Shown in pieces: positions 17,020-26,531 of a stretch of 64,000 bases of DNA. The stretch is taken from positions 1 to 64,000 of the forward strand of contig NZ_FZNN01000008.1 in NCBI RefSeq assembly GCF_900188035.1. Reading direction: 5' to 3'. The stretch comes from Puniceibacterium sediminis (GTDB lineage: Bacteria; Pseudomonadota; Alphaproteobacteria; Rhodobacterales; Rhodobacteraceae). The notes beneath the pieces were generated by a model. It saw only the letters and a list, made by a program, of their open reading frames with translations, was not told the DNA's origin and made no database searches. Both the position numbers and the translations under genes were made by a program. The first letter of the stretch is position 1. Each line of letters starts with the position of its first letter.

Positions 17020-19257
17020 ATGGCCGACCGGACGGAGAGCGAAAGCCGCAAACTGCTGGGTCGGCTGCGCGACACCATGGCTGAACAGGCCGCAGGTCAG
17101 GCACGGCTGGACAAGATCACCCACCTGACCGCGGATTCAATGGGCACCGAAGTGTGTTCGATCTATCTGTTCCGGGACCTTGAAACGCTTGAGTTGTGCG
17201 CATCCGAGGGCCTGAAGGCTGAAGCCGTTCATCAGACTCGGATGAAGCTGGGTGAAGGCTTGGTGGGGCGTGTCGCGCGTACAGGCCATTTGATGAACAC
17301 CGCCGATGCGCCATCTCAACGCGGCTTCCGGTACATGCCCGAGACTGGCGAGGAGATCTATTCCAGCTTCCTGGGCGTGCCAATACAGCGGCTAGGTGAA
17401 AAGCTGGGCGTTCTGGTGGTGCAGTCCAAGGTGGCGCGGGAATTCACTTCTGACGAGGTCTATGCGCTGGAAGTCGTCGCCATGGTGTTGGCCGAGATGG
17501 CCGAGTTGGGCGCTTTCGTAGGCGAAGGTGCTGCGCTGACTGCTCGGCATACACAGCCTGTTCTGCTGCGCGGCACCACGGGTCAGGAAGGCACAGCCGA
17601 AGGCCATGTCTGGCTACATGAACCACGCGTAGTCGTGACCAACTTTGTGACAGACGATCCGGTAAAGGAAAATGAACGCTTGGCCGAGGCGGTCGAGACC
17701 CTGCGGGTCAGCGTCGATCAACTGCTCGCAGGTGCCGCTGATCCGGAACAGGTGCAGATACTCGAGGCCTACCGGATGTTTGCCAACTCCAAAGGCTGGA
17801 TGCGCCGGATGGAAGAGGACATCACCCGCGGCCTGTCGGCAGAAGCGGCGGTAGAAAAAGAACAATCGTCGGCCCGGGCACGGATGGGACAGGTCACGGA
17901 TGCCTATTTGCGCGAACGGCTGCAGGATCTGGACGACCTCAGCAACCGATTGCTGCGCATCTTGACCGGACAAGGCAAGGAAACCGGTGCCGACATGCCA
18001 AGCGATCCCATTCTGATCGCGCGCAATATCGGCCCCGGAGAGTTGCTGGAATATGGCCGCAGTCTCAAGGGCATCGTTCTCGAGGAAGGTTCGGTTGGCA
18101 GCCACGCGGCAATTGTCGCCCGCGCGCTGGCGATTCCACTTGTGGTGCATGCGGGGCGGATCACAAACGAGGCGCTGAACGGCGATCATGTGATGATTGA
18201 TGGCGATCAGGGTATCGTGCATTTGCGCCCAGATGATACCGTGGTCAGCGCCTTTCGCGACAAGATCGCGATGCAGGCGCAGGCCTTGGAACGCTATGCG
18301 TCCATCCGCGAAACGCCCTGCGTGGCGGCCTGCGGAGCCCGGATCGAACTGCACATGAACGCCGGGCTTATGGCGGATTTGCCGAGCCTGGTATCTTCGG
18401 GCGCCGAAGGGGTCGGCCTGTTTCGAACCGAATTGCAGTTTCTGGTGCGAAACCAGATGCCGCGCCGGACCGAACTTGCCGTGCTTTACAAGCGGGTTCT
18501 GGATTCGGCCCAAGGGCGCCGCGTAGTGTTCCGTACGCTCGACATCGGGTCGGACAAGGTGCTGCCCTACATGAAGCCCAATGACGAGCCGAACCCGGCG
18601 TTGGGATGGCGGGCGATCCGCGTAGGACTGGACAAGCCCGGCGTGCTGCGCATGCAGTTGCAGGCGCTTCTGCGCGCTGCCGAAGGCGGTCCGTTGACGG
18701 TGATGTTCCCCTTTGTTGCCCAGTTCGAGGAATACAGAGCGGCGCGCGCCGAGATGAACAAGGCGCTGGAGCGCGAACACATTCTCGGACATCCAATCCC
18801 GTCAAAGCTGGAAGTCGGGGCGATGCTGGAGACACCCAGCCTTGCCTTTGCGCCACGGCAGTTTTTCGAAGAGGTCGAGTTTCTGTCGATCGGCGGCAAT
18901 GACCTGAAGCAGTTCTTCTTTGCCGCAGACCGGGAAAACGAGCGCGTGCGGAGGCGTTATGACACACTGAACGTAAGTTTCCTGAGCTTCCTTGAGACCA
19001 TCGTCGAGCGCTGTCGCGAAACTGGCACCCATCTGTCCTTTTGTGGCGAGGACGCCGGCCGTCCGATTGAAGCGATCTGTCTTGCGGCCATCGGACTGCA
19101 GTCTCTATCAATGCGCCCGGCATCGATCGGTCCGGTCAAGCATCTGATGATGCGCACTAATCTGGATGACCTTCGGTCAGTGATCGCCAATGCAAAGGTG
19201 CAGGGCGATCAGTCCGTGCGCCCTGCTGTGATGGAGTTTCTGCGCGACCGAGCGTAA
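17020..19257 (+). CDS. ptsP: Phosphoenolpyruvate-protein phosphotransferase of the nitrogen PTS (EI-Ntr)
   Basis: A 745-residue EI-Ntr. The N-terminal GAF domain (about 15-165; SSFLGVPIQRLGEKLGVLVVQ) may sense a nitrogen metabolite. The PTS enzyme I part follows, with the phosphorylated histidine at about residue 362 in GSVGSHAAIVARALAIP. The PEP-binding barrel has FRTLDIGSDKVLPY, NPALGWRAIR, GAMLETPS, FLSIGGNDLKQFFFAADR and the late LSFCGEDAGRP with its catalytic cysteine. It starts the phosphate relay from PEP to NPr and EIIA-Ntr, which regulates potassium, nitrogen and envelope functions. Its partners are not in the window. Confidence 0.94.
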   Translation: MADRTESESRKLLGRLRDTMAEQAAGQARLDKITHLTADSMGTEVCSIYLFRDLETLELCASEGLKAEAVHQTRMKLGEGLVGRVARTGHLMNTADAPSQRGFRYMPETGEEIYSSFLGVPIQRLGEKLGVLVVQSKVAREFTSDEVYALEVVAMVLAEMAELGAFVGEGAALTARHTQPVLLRGTTGQEGTAEGHVWLHEPRVVVTNFVTDDPVKENERLAEAVETLRVSVDQLLAGAADPEQVQILEAYRMFANSKGWMRRMEEDITRGLSAEAAVEKEQSSARARMGQVTDAYLRERLQDLDDLSNRLLRILTGQGKETGADMPSDPILIARNIGPGELLEYGRSLKGIVLEEGSVGSHAAIVARALAIPLVVHAGRITNEALNGDHVMIDGDQGIVHLRPDDTVVSAFRDKIAMQAQALERYASIRETPCVAACGARIELHMNAGLMADLPSLVSSGAEGVGLFRTELQFLVRNQMPRRTELAVLYKRVLDSAQGRRVVFRTLDIGSDKVLPYMKPNDEPNPALGWRAIRVGLDKPGVLRMQLQALLRAAEGGPLTVMFPFVAQFEEYRAARAEMNKALEREHILGHPIPSKLEVGAMLETPSLAFAPRQFFEEVEFLSIGGNDLKQFFFAADRENERVRRRYDTLNVSFLSFLETIVERCRETGTHLSFCGEDAGRPIEAICLAAIGLQSLSMRPASIGPVKHLMMRTNLDDLRSVIANAKVQGDQSVRPAVMEFLRDRA

Positions 19258-19540
19258 CAATTACAAATACGCCGCACAGGAACAGTTCCGGCCCTGCTTG
19301 CCAGAACACATACAGTTTTTGAAAGTAGGAAATGGGTCCCTGCGTCCCACCATGGGGGGGTGCCTCGACCACTGGCGCGCCTGCCGCATCTGCCGTGCTA
19401 CAGGGCCTTAGGGTCTTGGCGGTGAGACGCAGGGCTAGCTTTGGTTCCCCAACCTTAGCTGTGCAACTACGTCACCACGTTAACCTTAACATATAGTTAA
19501 CGGCTAACGACTCGCGTGAGCTTTTCATAACGCGATTTCT

Positions 19541-20293
19541 TCACAAAGCGTTGATGGCACCGCGAAGATCTTCCACAAGTTCCGCCCGAGTGCGGCCGGA
19601 TTTTTCCGACAAACGGCGCAGGCCAAAGTGCACATGCGCCATTTCCTGATAGTAGCTGGTGTAGGCATAATTCGTAGCCGCCCCTGCAACGGCGCCAATC
19701 ACGGGTATAGTCTGAGTCGCCAGTTTCTGGCCCAGCACGGTGGCAAGGCGTGGCGCGACACGGGCGATCAGCCCATGCACCGTTCCCCCGGTCAACGTAA
19801 CGCGCGCCGAAAGAAAAGCCATGTCGGCACCATCATCGGCCGCCAGTGGCCCGGCGGACCCAAAGACCAAAAGGCACTCTTTCTGGACATCGGGGTCGTC
19901 AGGATTGAAACCATGTTGAAAGGCAATTCCCTGAATCGTTCGCAGCAGGACAGTTGTGGTGACGGGCAGCTCGGCGAGCGCGGTAGGAAGGCCCCCTGCC
20001 CCCCCCATTGCGCCCATGGCCGTCGTCATCGCAGTATTCAGCCAGCCCTTCTGGTCCGGCACCAAACCACGGGACTGGCTCGCCGCGCGCATCGCAACGT
20101 TCAGCGCACGGGCCGTCGCATCCTCAAGCCGGTCCTTGACCCTGTCGGGCAGCCGTTCCAGCAAATTCTCAGCCTGACCACCAACAAAGTTCAACACCTG
20201 CAGACCGAGGCCGCCGGCGCCTTTGTGCCGCCGCGCCAGCGCGGTCAGTTCCAGATCTATATCCACCACTTCGACAAGATCGGTGCCAGTCAT
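19541..20293 (-). CDS. EcsC family protein
   Basis: A 250-residue protein resembling the EcsC family by LNTAMTTAMGAMGGAGGLPTALAELPVTTTVLLRTI and the Gly/Ala-rich segment IPVIGAVAGAATNYAYTSYYQEMA, which looks able to contact membrane. The role of EcsC is not well known; in Bacillus it lies with an ABC transporter, which is not the case here. It stands alone, tail to tail with ptsP across a 283-bp gap that shows AT-rich GTTAA/TTAAC repeats (about 19480-19507) but no gene. Confidence 0.75.
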   Translation of the reverse strand: MTGTDLVEVVDIDLELTALARRHKGAGGLGLQVLNFVGGQAENLLERLPDRVKDRLEDATARALNVAMRAASQSRGLVPDQKGWLNTAMTTAMGAMGGAGGLPTALAELPVTTTVLLRTIQGIAFQHGFNPDDPDVQKECLLVFGSAGPLAADDGADMAFLSARVTLTGGTVHGLIARVAPRLATVLGQKLATQTIPVIGAVAGAATNYAYTSYYQEMAHVHFGLRRLSEKSGRTRAELVEDLRGAINAL

Positions 20294-20342
20294 CTGCTGC
20301 CTCCTGTTTGCCCGATTAACATTGGGGCACGCATTGCCGGTT

Positions 20343-20825
20343 TCAAGCGACCCGCGTCACCGACCCGCAGATACCTTCCCAGGCACCGGGCCTCAGATCA
20401 AAGCCCAGGATCCGGTCGGGGTTGGTCGGCGGTGGCATTTCCACCCCTGTCAGGCGGAAAAAGCCAAAGCGCTTATAATAGGGCAGATCCCCGACCAGAA
20501 GCACCCTGTCCCAGCTTTCGGCCGCCTGCGCGAGACTGTCGCGGATCATTGCTGCGGCGAGCCCCTCTCCCTGTGCGGTGGGATGCACCGCGATAGGGCC
20601 CAACAAAAGCACATCGGCTTGACCGACACGGACGGGCCAATAACGTATGGCGCCGCCAAGAATGCCGTTTTCGTCCCGCGCGATACGCCCCAACGCAGCA
20701 ACAGGCGGGACATCATCGCGAAGCCGATAGGAAGACAGCGCTGTTCGCCCCGGCGCAAAGCAGAGATCGAAGAGCGCTTCGACCTCCCACCAATCCTCGG
20801 GGCTTTCTTTTTTCAGGACGAACAC
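20343..20825 (-). CDS. GNAT family N-acetyltransferase (YhbS-like)
   Basis: A 160-residue GNAT enzyme with a GTG start. The acetyl-CoA pyrophosphate loop appears as LGPIAVHPTAQGEGLAAAMI, followed by VLLVGDLPYYKRFGF, which is typical of the YhbS-like branch. It would acetylate an amine or protein N-terminus; the substrate is unknown. It lies 49 bp before the EcsC gene on the same strand and is divergent from the flavin reductase gene. Confidence 0.82.
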   Translation of the reverse strand: MFVLKKESPEDWWEVEALFDLCFAPGRTALSSYRLRDDVPPVAALGRIARDENGILGGAIRYWPVRVGQADVLLLGPIAVHPTAQGEGLAAAMIRDSLAQAAESWDRVLLVGDLPYYKRFGFFRLTGVEMPPPTNPDRILGFDLRPGAWEGICGSVTRVA

Positions 20826-20901
20826 AGGCGTACCTCGTGCATTCAGGGCAAATCCCGCCTATCACGGTGCAACGCCTTGGGCAAACAGGAGAAAAGCATT
20901 C

Positions 20902-21510
20902 ATGTTCTACCGACCTTCCGAAGGCCACGGCCTGCCGCACAATCCGTTCAACGCCATCGTCACACCACGCCCCATCGGCTGGATCTCGACCCGCGGGGCA
21001 GACGGATCAGAGAACCTCGCGCCCTATTCCTTTTTCAACGCAGTGGCTTACACGCCGCCCCAGGTCATGTTCGCGTCGACCTCGGCCAAAGAAGATCGCG
21101 GCGACACAAAGGACAGCGTCGCCAATATCCGCGACACTGGCGTGTTCTGCGTGAACATCGTCGAATACGCGATGCGCGATGCGATGAACCAGAGCTCCGG
21201 TGCCTGGGCAAAGGAAACGGATGAATTCGACCTGGCGGGAATCGAGCGTGCACCCTGCGAAACGGTAGCCTGCAGCCGCGTCGCCCGCGCACCGGCCAGC
21301 CTGGAATGCAAGCTGACCCAGATCGTGCAACTGCCTGGAGAAGCCAACTTTGCCGTATTCGGCGAAGTTACCGGCGTGCATATGCGCGACGATTGCATCG
21401 TCGACGGTCTGTTCGATATCCTGAAGTTCAATCCGCTGACACGGCTTGGCTACAAGGATTACGCGGTGATCCGCGAGACCTTCAGCCTGAACCGTCCCGG
21501 ACAGTCCTGA
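20902..21510 (+). CDS. Flavin reductase family protein (FMN-binding)
   Basis: A 202-residue protein of the flavin-reductase-like split-barrel fold. Visible family features are the N-terminal PHNPFNAIVTPRPIGWISTRG, then LAPYSFFNAVAYTPPQVMF and the C-terminal LTRLGYKDYAVIRETFSLNRP. Such proteins bind FMN and reduce it for a partner monooxygenase, or act as oxidoreductases themselves; no partner is next door. A hairpin terminator follows the stop. Confidence 0.85.
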   Translation: MFYRPSEGHGLPHNPFNAIVTPRPIGWISTRGADGSENLAPYSFFNAVAYTPPQVMFASTSAKEDRGDTKDSVANIRDTGVFCVNIVEYAMRDAMNQSSGAWAKETDEFDLAGIERAPCETVACSRVARAPASLECKLTQIVQLPGEANFAVFGEVTGVHMRDDCIVDGLFDILKFNPLTRLGYKDYAVIRETFSLNRPGQS

Positions 21511-21542
21511 ACTCCGGCCTTAAGCCAAAGAAATCAGGGCTT

Positions 21543-21578
21543 CCCGCAAGGGCGGAGGAACTTCTCCGTCCCTGCGGG
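21543..21578. terminator. Bidirectional hairpin terminator between flavin reductase and SulP genes
   Basis: A 15-bp stem (21543-21557 with 21564-21578, two G-T pairs) has a six-base loop. It lies between two convergent genes and is followed by a short T-rich patch (CATATTT). The position and strength fit a terminator used from both sides. Confidence 0.7.
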
Positions 21579-21588
21579 CATATTTGCG

Positions 21589-23217
21589 TCAGTGCCCGCC
21601 CAGGATCCCTGTGCGCACACCGTAGTTGACCGCGAGCGCATAATCGGGGTCATCATCGCTATCGACCATCAGGTGGCCGGCCTTTTTCAACAGCTTATGA
21701 CAATCACGGCTGAGGTGACGCAGCTGTATACGTTTGCCTACGGCTTCGTATTTCCCGGCCAGCGCCTCGATCGCCTGCAGGGCGGATTGATCCACCACAC
21801 GGCTGTCAGCAAAATCGATGATCACCGTCTGAGGGTCCCCGCTGATATCAAACATCTCGGAAAACCCTTCGGCCGACCCAAAGAACAGCGGCCCCTGCAC
21901 CTGATAAACCCGCGCGCCTTCCGGCGTGGTGTAGGTTTTGGCGTGAATACGCCGCGCATTGTTCCACGCATAGGCCAGCGCGGAGACGATGACCCCGACA
22001 ACCACTGCCACGGCGAGGTCTTCATAGACGGTCACGATGGTCACCAGAATGATCACGAAAGCATCCATCTTGGGGACCCGCGCCAGAATGGTTAGCGAGT
22101 TCCAGGCAAAGGTGCCGATCACCACCATGAACATCACACCGACCAGCGCCGCCAGTGGAATCAGCTCGATCAATGGTGATGCGAAAAGGATAAAGCTCAG
22201 CAAGAACAGTGCGGCGGCGATACCGGCAATCCGCGTACGTCCTCCCGATTTCACATTGATCATCGACTGTCCGATCATCGCACAGCCACCCATTCCCCCA
22301 AAGAACCCGGTCACGGTGTTCGCGATCCCCTGTGCGATGCATTCCTGCGATGCGCCGCCCCGCGTGCCAGTCATCTCGCCCACAAGGTTCAGCGTCAGAA
22401 GCGATTCAATAAGGCCAATAGCTGCCAGAATGACCGCATAAGGCAGGATGATCTGCAGCGTCTCATAGTTCAGCGGCACCATCGGTATGTGGAGCGAAGG
22501 CAGCCCCCCCTGGATCGACGCAAGATCACCGACGCGCGGCACATCGATGCCAAAGCCGATGACCAGCGCCGCCACGATGCCGATTCCGGCCAGTGGTGCG
22601 GGAATGATCTTGGTGATCTTGGGCATAGCCCAGATGATCCCCATGGTCAGTGCCACCAATGCCAGCATGGTCACAAGCGGCATCCCGGAAAGCCAAGTGC
22701 CACCGCTCATCCCGTGCCCGGAGTTCACGATCGAACCCGGCACCTTGAATTGCGACATCTGCGCCAGAAAGATCACGATGGCGAGGCCGTTCACGAAGCC
22801 CAGCATCACCGGATGAGGCACCAGCCGGATGAATTTGCCCCATTGCATCACGCCTGCGAAAATTTGCAGCAGGCCCATCAGTACCACGGTCGCGAAAAGG
22901 TATTCGACACCGTGCTGCGCCACCAGCGCCACCATCACCACCGCAAGCGCACCGGTCGCGCCGGAGATCATCCCCGGACGCCCACCGATCACCGCAGTGA
23001 TCAAGCCGACCAGAAACGCCGCATAAAGCCCGACCAGAGGATGCACCCCTGCGACAAAGGCAAAAGCAACCGCCTCGGGGACCAGTGCAAGCGCAACCGT
23101 AAGACCAGAAAGGATCTCGATCCGCAGGCGCGAGGGTGTCAGCCGCTCAGGCGGAAGCAGGTTGAGGTCTGGCAATGAGATGCGATTGGCGAAATTCGCC
23201 AGAATGGTTCTAGGCAC
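21589..23217 (-). CDS. SulP family inorganic anion transporter with STAS domain
   Basis: A 542-residue SulP permease. I chose the GTG at 23217 because CGAGGATT lies at good spacing before it; the open frame runs on to 23268. The membrane domain carries the family signature LSGLTVALALVPEAVAFAFVAGVHPLVGLYAAF. A cytoplasmic C-terminal STAS domain follows (from about residue 425; TVIIDFADSRVVDQSALQAIEAL). It would carry sulfate, bicarbonate or another anion with sodium or protons. Substrate cannot be told from sequence. No carbonic anhydrase or sulfur-assimilation gene is adjacent. Confidence 0.87.
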   Translation of the reverse strand: MPRTILANFANRISLPDLNLLPPERLTPSRLRIEILSGLTVALALVPEAVAFAFVAGVHPLVGLYAAFLVGLITAVIGGRPGMISGATGALAVVMVALVAQHGVEYLFATVVLMGLLQIFAGVMQWGKFIRLVPHPVMLGFVNGLAIVIFLAQMSQFKVPGSIVNSGHGMSGGTWLSGMPLVTMLALVALTMGIIWAMPKITKIIPAPLAGIGIVAALVIGFGIDVPRVGDLASIQGGLPSLHIPMVPLNYETLQIILPYAVILAAIGLIESLLTLNLVGEMTGTRGGASQECIAQGIANTVTGFFGGMGGCAMIGQSMINVKSGGRTRIAGIAAALFLLSFILFASPLIELIPLAALVGVMFMVVIGTFAWNSLTILARVPKMDAFVIILVTIVTVYEDLAVAVVVGVIVSALAYAWNNARRIHAKTYTTPEGARVYQVQGPLFFGSAEGFSEMFDISGDPQTVIIDFADSRVVDQSALQAIEALAGKYEAVGKRIQLRHLSRDCHKLLKKAGHLMVDSDDDPDYALAVNYGVRTGILGGH

Positions 23218-23435
23218 TGTCGGAATCCTCGTATTCGGTTTGCCTGCGCTAATACTGCACTGCAGCATTAAAGACCACCCAACGGGTGGCGAAACGCGCG
23301 GCCTCGCACCGCAAATAGCGCAATTGACACCAATAGCACGTTAAATCTGGCCAAATCCGGCCCCATTCAAGGTTGCGGTTGCGCACCGCCGAACCACCCG
23401 GCACATATTTAGTGACACAAAAGCAGGGGACGACG

Positions 23436-24308
23436 ATGACCGAAACGAAAATAGGCGTGATCGGCGGCTCTGGCCTTTATGAAATGCCGGGGTTGCAGAA
23501 CGCTGAATGGATCACGGTCGACAGCCCCTGGGGCGCACCGTCCGACCAGCTTCTGACAGGCGTTCTGGACGGTGTCCCGATGGCCTTTTTGCCTCGGCAT
23601 GGACGCGGGCACGTGCATTCACCCTCGACCGTGCCCTACCGCGCCAATATCGACGCGCTCAAACGGCTTGGGGTCACTGACGTGATCTCGGTCTCGGCCT
23701 GCGGATCGTTCCGCGAAGAGATGGCCCCGGGGGATTTCGTTGTCGTTGACCAGTTCATCGACCGCACGTTTGCACGCGAGAAATCCTTTTTTGGCACCGG
23801 CTGTGTGGCGCATGTTTCGGTCGCGCATCCGGTCTGTTCGCGGCTTGCGGCCGCCTGTGCCGCCGCGGCGGACACCGCCGGGATCAGGGTACATCGTGGT
23901 GGCACCTATCTTGCGATGGAGGGGCCGCAGTTCTCGACCCGGGCCGAGTCGGTGATGTACCGCGACGTCTGGCGGGCCGATGTGATCGGCATGACCAACA
24001 TGCCCGAGGCCAAACTCGCCCGCGAGGCCGAACTCTGCTACGCCAGCGTCGCCATGATCACCGACTACGACAGTTGGCATGTCGGACACGGCACCGTCGA
24101 TCTGGCCGAGATCATCCGTATCCTGACCGGCAATGCGCGAAAGGGTCAGGAAATGGTTGCCAGCCTTGCTACGGCTTTGGGATCAGGTCGCGCGCCATGC
24201 CCCGACGGTTGCGATCACGCGCTTGAAGGGGCCATTCTGACGGCACCGGACAAACGGGACCCCGCCCTGATCGCGCGTCTCGACGCGGTGGCGGGCCGGG
24301 TGCTCTGA
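23436..24308 (+). CDS. mtnP: S-methyl-5'-thioadenosine phosphorylase
   Basis: A 290-residue phosphorylase splitting 5'-methylthioadenosine into adenine and methylthioribose-1-phosphate for methionine salvage. Start MTETKIGVIGGSGLYEMPG at 23436; an in-frame extension to 23373 lacks family sequence. Phosphate and purine-site motifs are visible: GGSGLYE, LPRHGRGH, ISVSACGSFREEM, and YLAMEGPQFSTRAES followed by GMTNMPEAKLARE. No other methionine-salvage gene lies nearby. A hairpin follows the stop. Confidence 0.92.
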   Translation: MTETKIGVIGGSGLYEMPGLQNAEWITVDSPWGAPSDQLLTGVLDGVPMAFLPRHGRGHVHSPSTVPYRANIDALKRLGVTDVISVSACGSFREEMAPGDFVVVDQFIDRTFAREKSFFGTGCVAHVSVAHPVCSRLAAACAAAADTAGIRVHRGGTYLAMEGPQFSTRAESVMYRDVWRADVIGMTNMPEAKLAREAELCYASVAMITDYDSWHVGHGTVDLAEIIRILTGNARKGQEMVASLATALGSGRAPCPDGCDHALEGAILTAPDKRDPALIARLDAVAGRVL

Positions 24309-24344
24309 ACGGGAACCGTCACCGTAATATGCCTGTGCAAATAA

Positions 24345-24388
24345 GGCGGAGAGGCGACAGAACACGTCTGTTCAGCCGCGTCTCCGCC
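24345..24388. terminator. Hairpin between convergent mtnP and scoB
   Basis: GGCGGAGA (24345-24352) pairs perfectly with TCTCCGCC (24381-24388). Inner pairs (GGC with GCC, ACAGA with TCTGT) can extend the structure. It lies in the short gap between two convergent genes. No clear T-run follows, so it may be a weak or Rho-assisted terminator. Confidence 0.55.
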
Positions 24389-24435
24389 CCGTTGGACCGT
24401 GTATCGCCCTCACTATTTTGCCGGCGATACTGGAA

Positions 24436-25065
24436 TTAACCGACGATGGTGCCTTCAGTGGCGGCGCGCAATTCGGCTTCTGTCACGCCTTCGGCGCATT
24501 CGACGATCTTCAGGCCGCCTTCGACCACGTCCAGAACACCGAGGTTGGTGATGATGCGGTCCACAACACCCGTGCCTGTCAGCGGCAGCGTGCAAGCCTT
24601 GAGCAGCTTGGATTCACCCGCCTTGTTGGTGTGATCCATGACCACGACCACCCGCTGTACACCGGCCACGAGGTCCATCGCACCGCCCATGCCCTTGACC
24701 AGCTTCTTGGGGATCATCCAGTTGGCCAGATCGCCGTTTTCGGCCACTTCCATCGCGCCGAGGATCGCCATCGCGATCTTGCCGCCGCGGATCATGCCAA
24801 AGGACATCGCGCTGTCGAAATACGATGTGTGCGGCAGTTCGGTGATCGTCTGCTTGCCCGCATTGATCAGGTCGGGATCTTCCTCACCCTCATAGGGGAA
24901 GGGCCCCATGCCCAGCATGCCGTTTTCAGACTGCAGCGTAACCTCAACCCCTTCGGGGATGTAGTTGCTGACCAGCGTCGGAATACCGATACCGAGGTTC
25001 ACATAGGTGCCGTCCTGCAGCTCCTGCGCCGCACGGGCAGCCATCTGTTCGCGATCCCAAGGCAT
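24436..25065 (-). CDS. scoB: 3-oxoacid CoA-transferase subunit B
   Basis: A 209-residue beta subunit that moves CoA from succinyl-CoA to acetoacetate or a similar 3-oxoacid. The active-site glutamate is seen in LQSENGMLGMGP, and GIGIPTLV and MGGAMDLVAG are family motifs. The start overlaps the subunit A stop by one base, so the two are made together as a heteromer. It serves ketone-body or polyhydroxybutyrate-derived acetoacetate use. Confidence 0.92.
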   Translation of the reverse strand: MPWDREQMAARAAQELQDGTYVNLGIGIPTLVSNYIPEGVEVTLQSENGMLGMGPFPYEGEEDPDLINAGKQTITELPHTSYFDSAMSFGMIRGGKIAMAILGAMEVAENGDLANWMIPKKLVKGMGGAMDLVAGVQRVVVVMDHTNKAGESKLLKACTLPLTGTGVVDRIITNLGVLDVVEGGLKIVECAEGVTEAELRAATEGTIVG

Positions 25066-25769
25066 CAGGCGTCTTCCTTCTTGCGTGTGGTGACTTTTTC
25101 GATGCGCTTTTCGTGCTGACCCTGAATGATACGGTGCACATAGACGCCCGGAAGGTGGATCTTGTCGGGGTCAAGCTCGCCGGGTTGTACGATCTCTTCG
25201 ACTTCGACCACGCAGACCTTGCCACACATGGCCGCAGGCGGGTTGAAGTTGCGCGCCGTCTTGTTGAAGATCAGGTTGCCGGTGGTGTCGGCCTTCCACG
25301 CCTTGACGATGGAAAGGTCCGCGAACAGGCCGGTTTCCATGATGAACGTCTCACCATTGAAATCCTTGTGTTCCTTGCCTTCGGCGATCTGTGTGCCAAC
25401 GCCGGTCTTGGTGTAGAAGCCCGGAATGCCACAGCCGGCGGCGCGCATCCGCTCGGCCAGGGTGCCCTGCGGATTGAATTCGAGCTCTAGTTCGCCCGAC
25501 AGGTACTGGCGCATGAATTCAGCGTTTTCGCCTACGTACGAGCTGATCATCTTTTTGACCTGCTTCGTCTGCAGCAGGATCCCGATACCAAAATCATCGA
25601 CGCCCGCGTTGTTGGACGCAAAGGTCAGATCCTTGGTTCCGGCCTCCTTGATGGCCTGCAACAGCAGTTCCGGAATGCCGCAGAGACCGAAGCCCCCCGA
25701 GGCGATGAACATGCCGTCGAACAGCAGACCGTCGAGGGCCTCTGCTGCTGATCCGTAGACTTTCTTCAT
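25065..25769 (-). CDS. scoA: 3-oxoacid CoA-transferase subunit A
   Basis: A 234-residue alpha subunit paired with the downstream subunit B. Family motifs are the glycine-rich FIASGGFGLCGIPE near the N-terminus, then SNNAGVDDFGIG and AAGCGIPGFYTKTGVGT. The length is typical. Its promoter should lie in the 97-bp gap upstream, after the L,D-transpeptidase gene on the same strand. Confidence 0.93.
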   Translation of the reverse strand: MKKVYGSAAEALDGLLFDGMFIASGGFGLCGIPELLLQAIKEAGTKDLTFASNNAGVDDFGIGILLQTKQVKKMISSYVGENAEFMRQYLSGELELEFNPQGTLAERMRAAGCGIPGFYTKTGVGTQIAEGKEHKDFNGETFIMETGLFADLSIVKAWKADTTGNLIFNKTARNFNPPAAMCGKVCVVEVEEIVQPGELDPDKIHLPGVYVHRIIQGQHEKRIEKVTTRKKEDA

Positions 25770-25866
25770 TGAAAACTCCTCACCTGATTGCCCGTTTTGT
25801 GCCGCGCAGCCGCAGGAGAGTCAACGTAGGGTCAGTCCAGCGCCCCGTGTTTTCTGCGGAGCAGCA

Positions 25867-26415
25867 TCAGATCAGGCGCACCTGAGTGCCAACAAGGGTG
25901 ACGTCAAACAGCTCGGCGATCTTTTCGTTGAACAGGCCGATACAACCGTCCGAGGAGCGTCGCCCGATCTTGCGCGTGTCCTGCGTTCCGTGGATCAGGT
26001 AAGCCGGCCAACCAAGGTACATCGCATGGGTGCCAAGCGGATTGTCCAGCGCACCGGCTGCAACAGGCTTCCAGTCAGGAAAACGCTCAAGCTGGCTGGC
26101 GGTCGGCGTCCAGGTGGGGCCGACCTTTTTGCGCACGATCTCGGTATAGCCCCGCTTGGTAAGCTCATCGGACTTGGGCACAGACGTCGGGTAGATCCGG
26201 TAATCACTGCCATCCGCGTTCCAGTAATGCAACGCGCGGCTGGTCGTGTCGCAGACGATAGCCCCCTTGCCAAGCGACTCGAAATGGTCGCGCCAATCCT
26301 GCCGGGAAAAGCTGGAAATGTTATTGCGCGCGCCACTGTTTGCCAGAGCGGGCAGTGGCAAAAGCGATGCCGCCGCCCCCGCGATCAGGGTACGGCGGTT
26401 GGGTTTATAGACCAT
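25867..26415 (-). CDS. L,D-transpeptidase (YkuD) with twin-arginine-like signal peptide
   Basis: A 182-residue exported enzyme. The N-terminus (NRRTLIAGAAASLLPLPALA) looks like a Tat- or Sec-type signal with cleavage after ALA. The YkuD core holds YLIHGTQDTRKIGRRSSDGC, with the conserved His and the catalytic Cys in SSDGCIGLFN. It would form 3-3 crosslinks in peptidoglycan or link a lipoprotein to it, acting in the periplasm. It is next to, but 96 bp away from, the CoA-transferase genes, so a functional link is not implied. Confidence 0.88.
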   Translation of the reverse strand: MVYKPNRRTLIAGAAASLLPLPALANSGARNNISSFSRQDWRDHFESLGKGAIVCDTTSRALHYWNADGSDYRIYPTSVPKSDELTKRGYTEIVRKKVGPTWTPTASQLERFPDWKPVAAGALDNPLGTHAMYLGWPAYLIHGTQDTRKIGRRSSDGCIGLFNEKIAELFDVTLVGTQVRLI

Positions 26416-26531
26416 GAAAGTGCCTTTCTGCGCATGCCTCTTTTGCCCGAACCTGCGGGTAAAAGAGGCAAGATACCAATCACATATTCTTGAATCAAAA
26501 TGTAATCGGCGGAAAGGTCACAACAGCTTGC

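Noticed and set aside
17614-18792. 392-codon minus-strand frame inside ptsP
   Set aside because: It is fully antisense to the enzyme I domain of ptsP and has no family resemblance.
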